Assembly (NCBI RefSeq): GCF_000226095.1
Contig: NC_016473.1
Span: 3,286,001 to 3,350,000, forward strand
Reading direction: 5' to 3'
DNA from: Thermothelomyces thermophilus ATCC 42464
Taxonomy: Eukaryota > Ascomycota > Sordariomycetes > Sordariales > Chaetomiaceae
Length of the DNA stretch: 64,000 nucleotides
In this document: piece after piece, positions 62,687 through 64,000 of the stretch
Layout of the letters: each line of letters opens with the position of its first letter
Numbering within the stretch: position 1 is the first letter of the stretch
Program-made: the position numbers and the translations under genes
Notes under the pieces: model-generated
Database searches by the model: none
What the model was told of the DNA's origin: nothing
What the model saw: the letters and a program-made list of their open reading frames with translations, nothing else

Positions 62687-64000
62687 ATGGCCATCGTCAA
62701 CTTCATCCTGTCACCCTGGGCGCCGGTGGCCCTCTTGGCTGCGGCGGTGGTTTACTATGTCTACCCATACCTTGTAACCTACCGACACCTGAGGCACATT
62801 CCGGCGCCGTTTCCCGCCCAATTCACGAATTGGTGGTTGCTGTTGGTCTGCCGGCGGGGCAATCGATACGAAACGGTGGACAAGCTGCACAAGAAGCTGG
62901 GCCCGGTCGTGCGTATCCAGCCAAACCACGTCAGCCTCTGCGACGACGCGGCCATCCAGGTCGTCTACGGCCATGGCAACGGCTTCTTGAAATCGTAGGT
63001 CAACCAACTTTGGGGACCTGACTTTGCCCTGCATGACATGACACGACATGAGAGGACATGAGAGGACATGACAAGACATGACAGGGGAAACTGACAGGAT
63101 ATTCAGGGACTTTTATGACGCCTTTGTGAGCATCCAGAGGGGCTTGTTCAACACTCGGGATCGCGCCGAGCACACGCGCAAGCGCAAGATCGTCTCGCAC
63201 ACCTTCTCGGTCAAGTCGGTCGCCCAGTTCGAGCCCTACATCCACAGCAACCTCGAGCTCTTTGTCCGGCAGCTGGACAACCTGATCGCCCGGTCGACCA
63301 ACCCCGATGGCGCGGCCCATCTCGACTGCCTCCACTGGTTCAACTACCTCGCCTTCGACGTCATCGGCGACCTGGCGTTTGGCGCTCCGTTCGGGATGCT
63401 GTCCTCGGGCGCCGACATGGCCGAGGTCCGCGCGTCGCCCGAGAGCCCGCCCATCTACGCGCCCGCCATCGAGATCCTGAACCGCCGCGGCGAGGTGTCG
63501 GCGACGCTCGGCATCCTGCCGGCCCTCAAGCCGTACGCCAAGTACTTCCCGGACCCCTTCTTCAGCCGGGGCCTCCAGGCGGTCGAGAACCTGGCAGGGA
63601 TCGCGATCGCGCGCGTCAAGGCCCGGCTCGAGAACCCGCCGCCGTCGCACCGCAAGGACCTGCTGCAGCGCCTGATCGAGGGCCGCGACGAGAAGGGCGA
63701 GCCGCTCGGGCGGCAGGAGCTCACGGCCGAGGCACTGACGCAGCTCATCGCCGGCAGCGACACGACGTCCAACTCGTCGTGCGCCCTCCTCTACCACGCG
63801 GTCCGCACGCCGGGGGTGATGCAGAAGCTCCAGGCCGAGCTCGACGCGGCCATCCCCGCCGACATGGACGTGCCGACCTTCGACATGGTCCGCGACCTGC
63901 CCTACCTCTCCGCCGTCGTCAACGAGACGCTCCGGTTCCACTCGACCTCGGGCATCGGCCTGCCCCGGCAGGTGCCCCCGGACGGGCAGGGCGTCCACTT
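62687..64000 (+). CDS. Cytochrome P450, CYP53 (benzoate 4-hydroxylase) type, partial
   Basis: Exons 62687-62994 and 63107 onward (intron donor GTAGGT, acceptor TCAG, phase 2). The gene runs off the right edge, so about 400 of ~520 residues are present. MAIVNFILSPWAPVALLAAAVVYYVYPYL is the ER membrane anchor. LGPVVRIQPNHVSLCD, GLFNTRDRAEHTRKRKIVSHTFS, LDCLHWFNYLAFDVIGDLAFGAPFG, the I-helix LTQLIAGSDTTSNSS and the K-helix ETLRF (ExxR) follow. The heme-Cys loop lies beyond the window. The LFNTRDRAEHTRKRK and HWFNYLAFDVIGDLAFGAPFG blocks are characteristic of CYP53, which para-hydroxylates benzoate toward the beta-ketoadipate pathway. Family call from recalled motifs. Confidence 0.88.
63031..63085 (+). 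repeat. GACATGA tandem repeat in the CYP53 intron
   Basis: Seven imperfect copies of a 7-10-nt GACATGA(c/g)A-type unit lie inside the first intron, between the donor at 62995 and the acceptor at 63106. Confidence 0.85.

Noticed and set aside
1-64000. CRISPR arrays, LTR elements, insertion sequences or intact DNA transposons
   Set aside because: No regularly spaced direct repeats, no reverse transcriptase, integrase or transposase motifs, and no long terminal repeats were seen on either strand.

Overview
The window is nuclear DNA of a filamentous ascomycete, most likely a Sordariomycete and plausibly Sordariales/Chaetomiaceae. The evidence is the gene content (conidiation protein Con-6, Zn2Cys6 regulator, CBM18 chitin-binding protein, MIM1, CYP53), short introns of about 50-200 nt with GTRNGT donors and CTAAC-like branch sites, very GC-rich third codon positions, and AT-rich spacers full of TAATTAATTA and GGTACCTA runs. 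The species assignment is inference. I rebuilt exon structures by eye from splice consensus, phase agreement and recalled family motifs. No database search was possible.

Layout, left to right. 1-1827 (minus): two neighbouring LEA-like stress proteins, an SMP-domain protein cut by the window edge and a two-repeat Con-6 protein. 2434-3420: a decayed protein-kinase gene. 3589-6524 (minus): a secreted NucA/NucB-type nuclease and an F-box protein. 6936-8197 (plus): a secreted LysM/CBM18 protein whose first intron is a long homopurine minisatellite. 8926-10860 (minus): an erythromycin-esterase homologue. 13682-17149 (plus): a seven-exon Zn2Cys6 regulator. 17774-21963 (minus): a 1347-residue ankyrin/coiled-coil protein. 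23735-24559 (minus): a conserved unknown. 26704-27656 (plus): an APH-type phosphotransferase. 28786-30703 (minus): a 14-TM MFS transporter. 31801-33657 (plus): an arylsulfotransferase-like secreted protein. 34281-35921 (minus): a secreted M14 carboxypeptidase. 37223-38391: an AA11 LPMO relic (minus) beside an unknown plus-strand gene.

From 39314 a housekeeping block begins: GTR1 with a polyQ insert, the Cdc48 adaptor SHP1, MIM1, OXA1, a small beta-carbonic anhydrase, a previously hidden 71-residue spliced gene (48804-49141), a decayed F-box/ankyrin gene, SPE2 (AdoMet decarboxylase), CFD1, a 751-residue protein with a conserved WYRISR-type domain, and at the right edge a CYP53 benzoate hydroxylase cut by the window end.

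Functional threads. Mitochondrial import and insertion (MIM1, OXA1) sit within 3 kb of SHP1 and GTR1. CFD1 serves cytosolic Fe-S assembly and SPE2 polyamine synthesis. The left half is accessory: cell-wall and secreted proteins, ankyrin and F-box proteins, and three decayed host genes. I see no secondary-metabolite cluster, no intact transposon, no CRISPR and no convincing tRNA or rRNA gene. The observations I would check first are a perfect 11-bp hairpin in the SPE2 leader, the 11-bp-phased A-tract intron, the Ser/Thr-rich frame continuing past the CBM18 gene's stop, and the hidden small gene.
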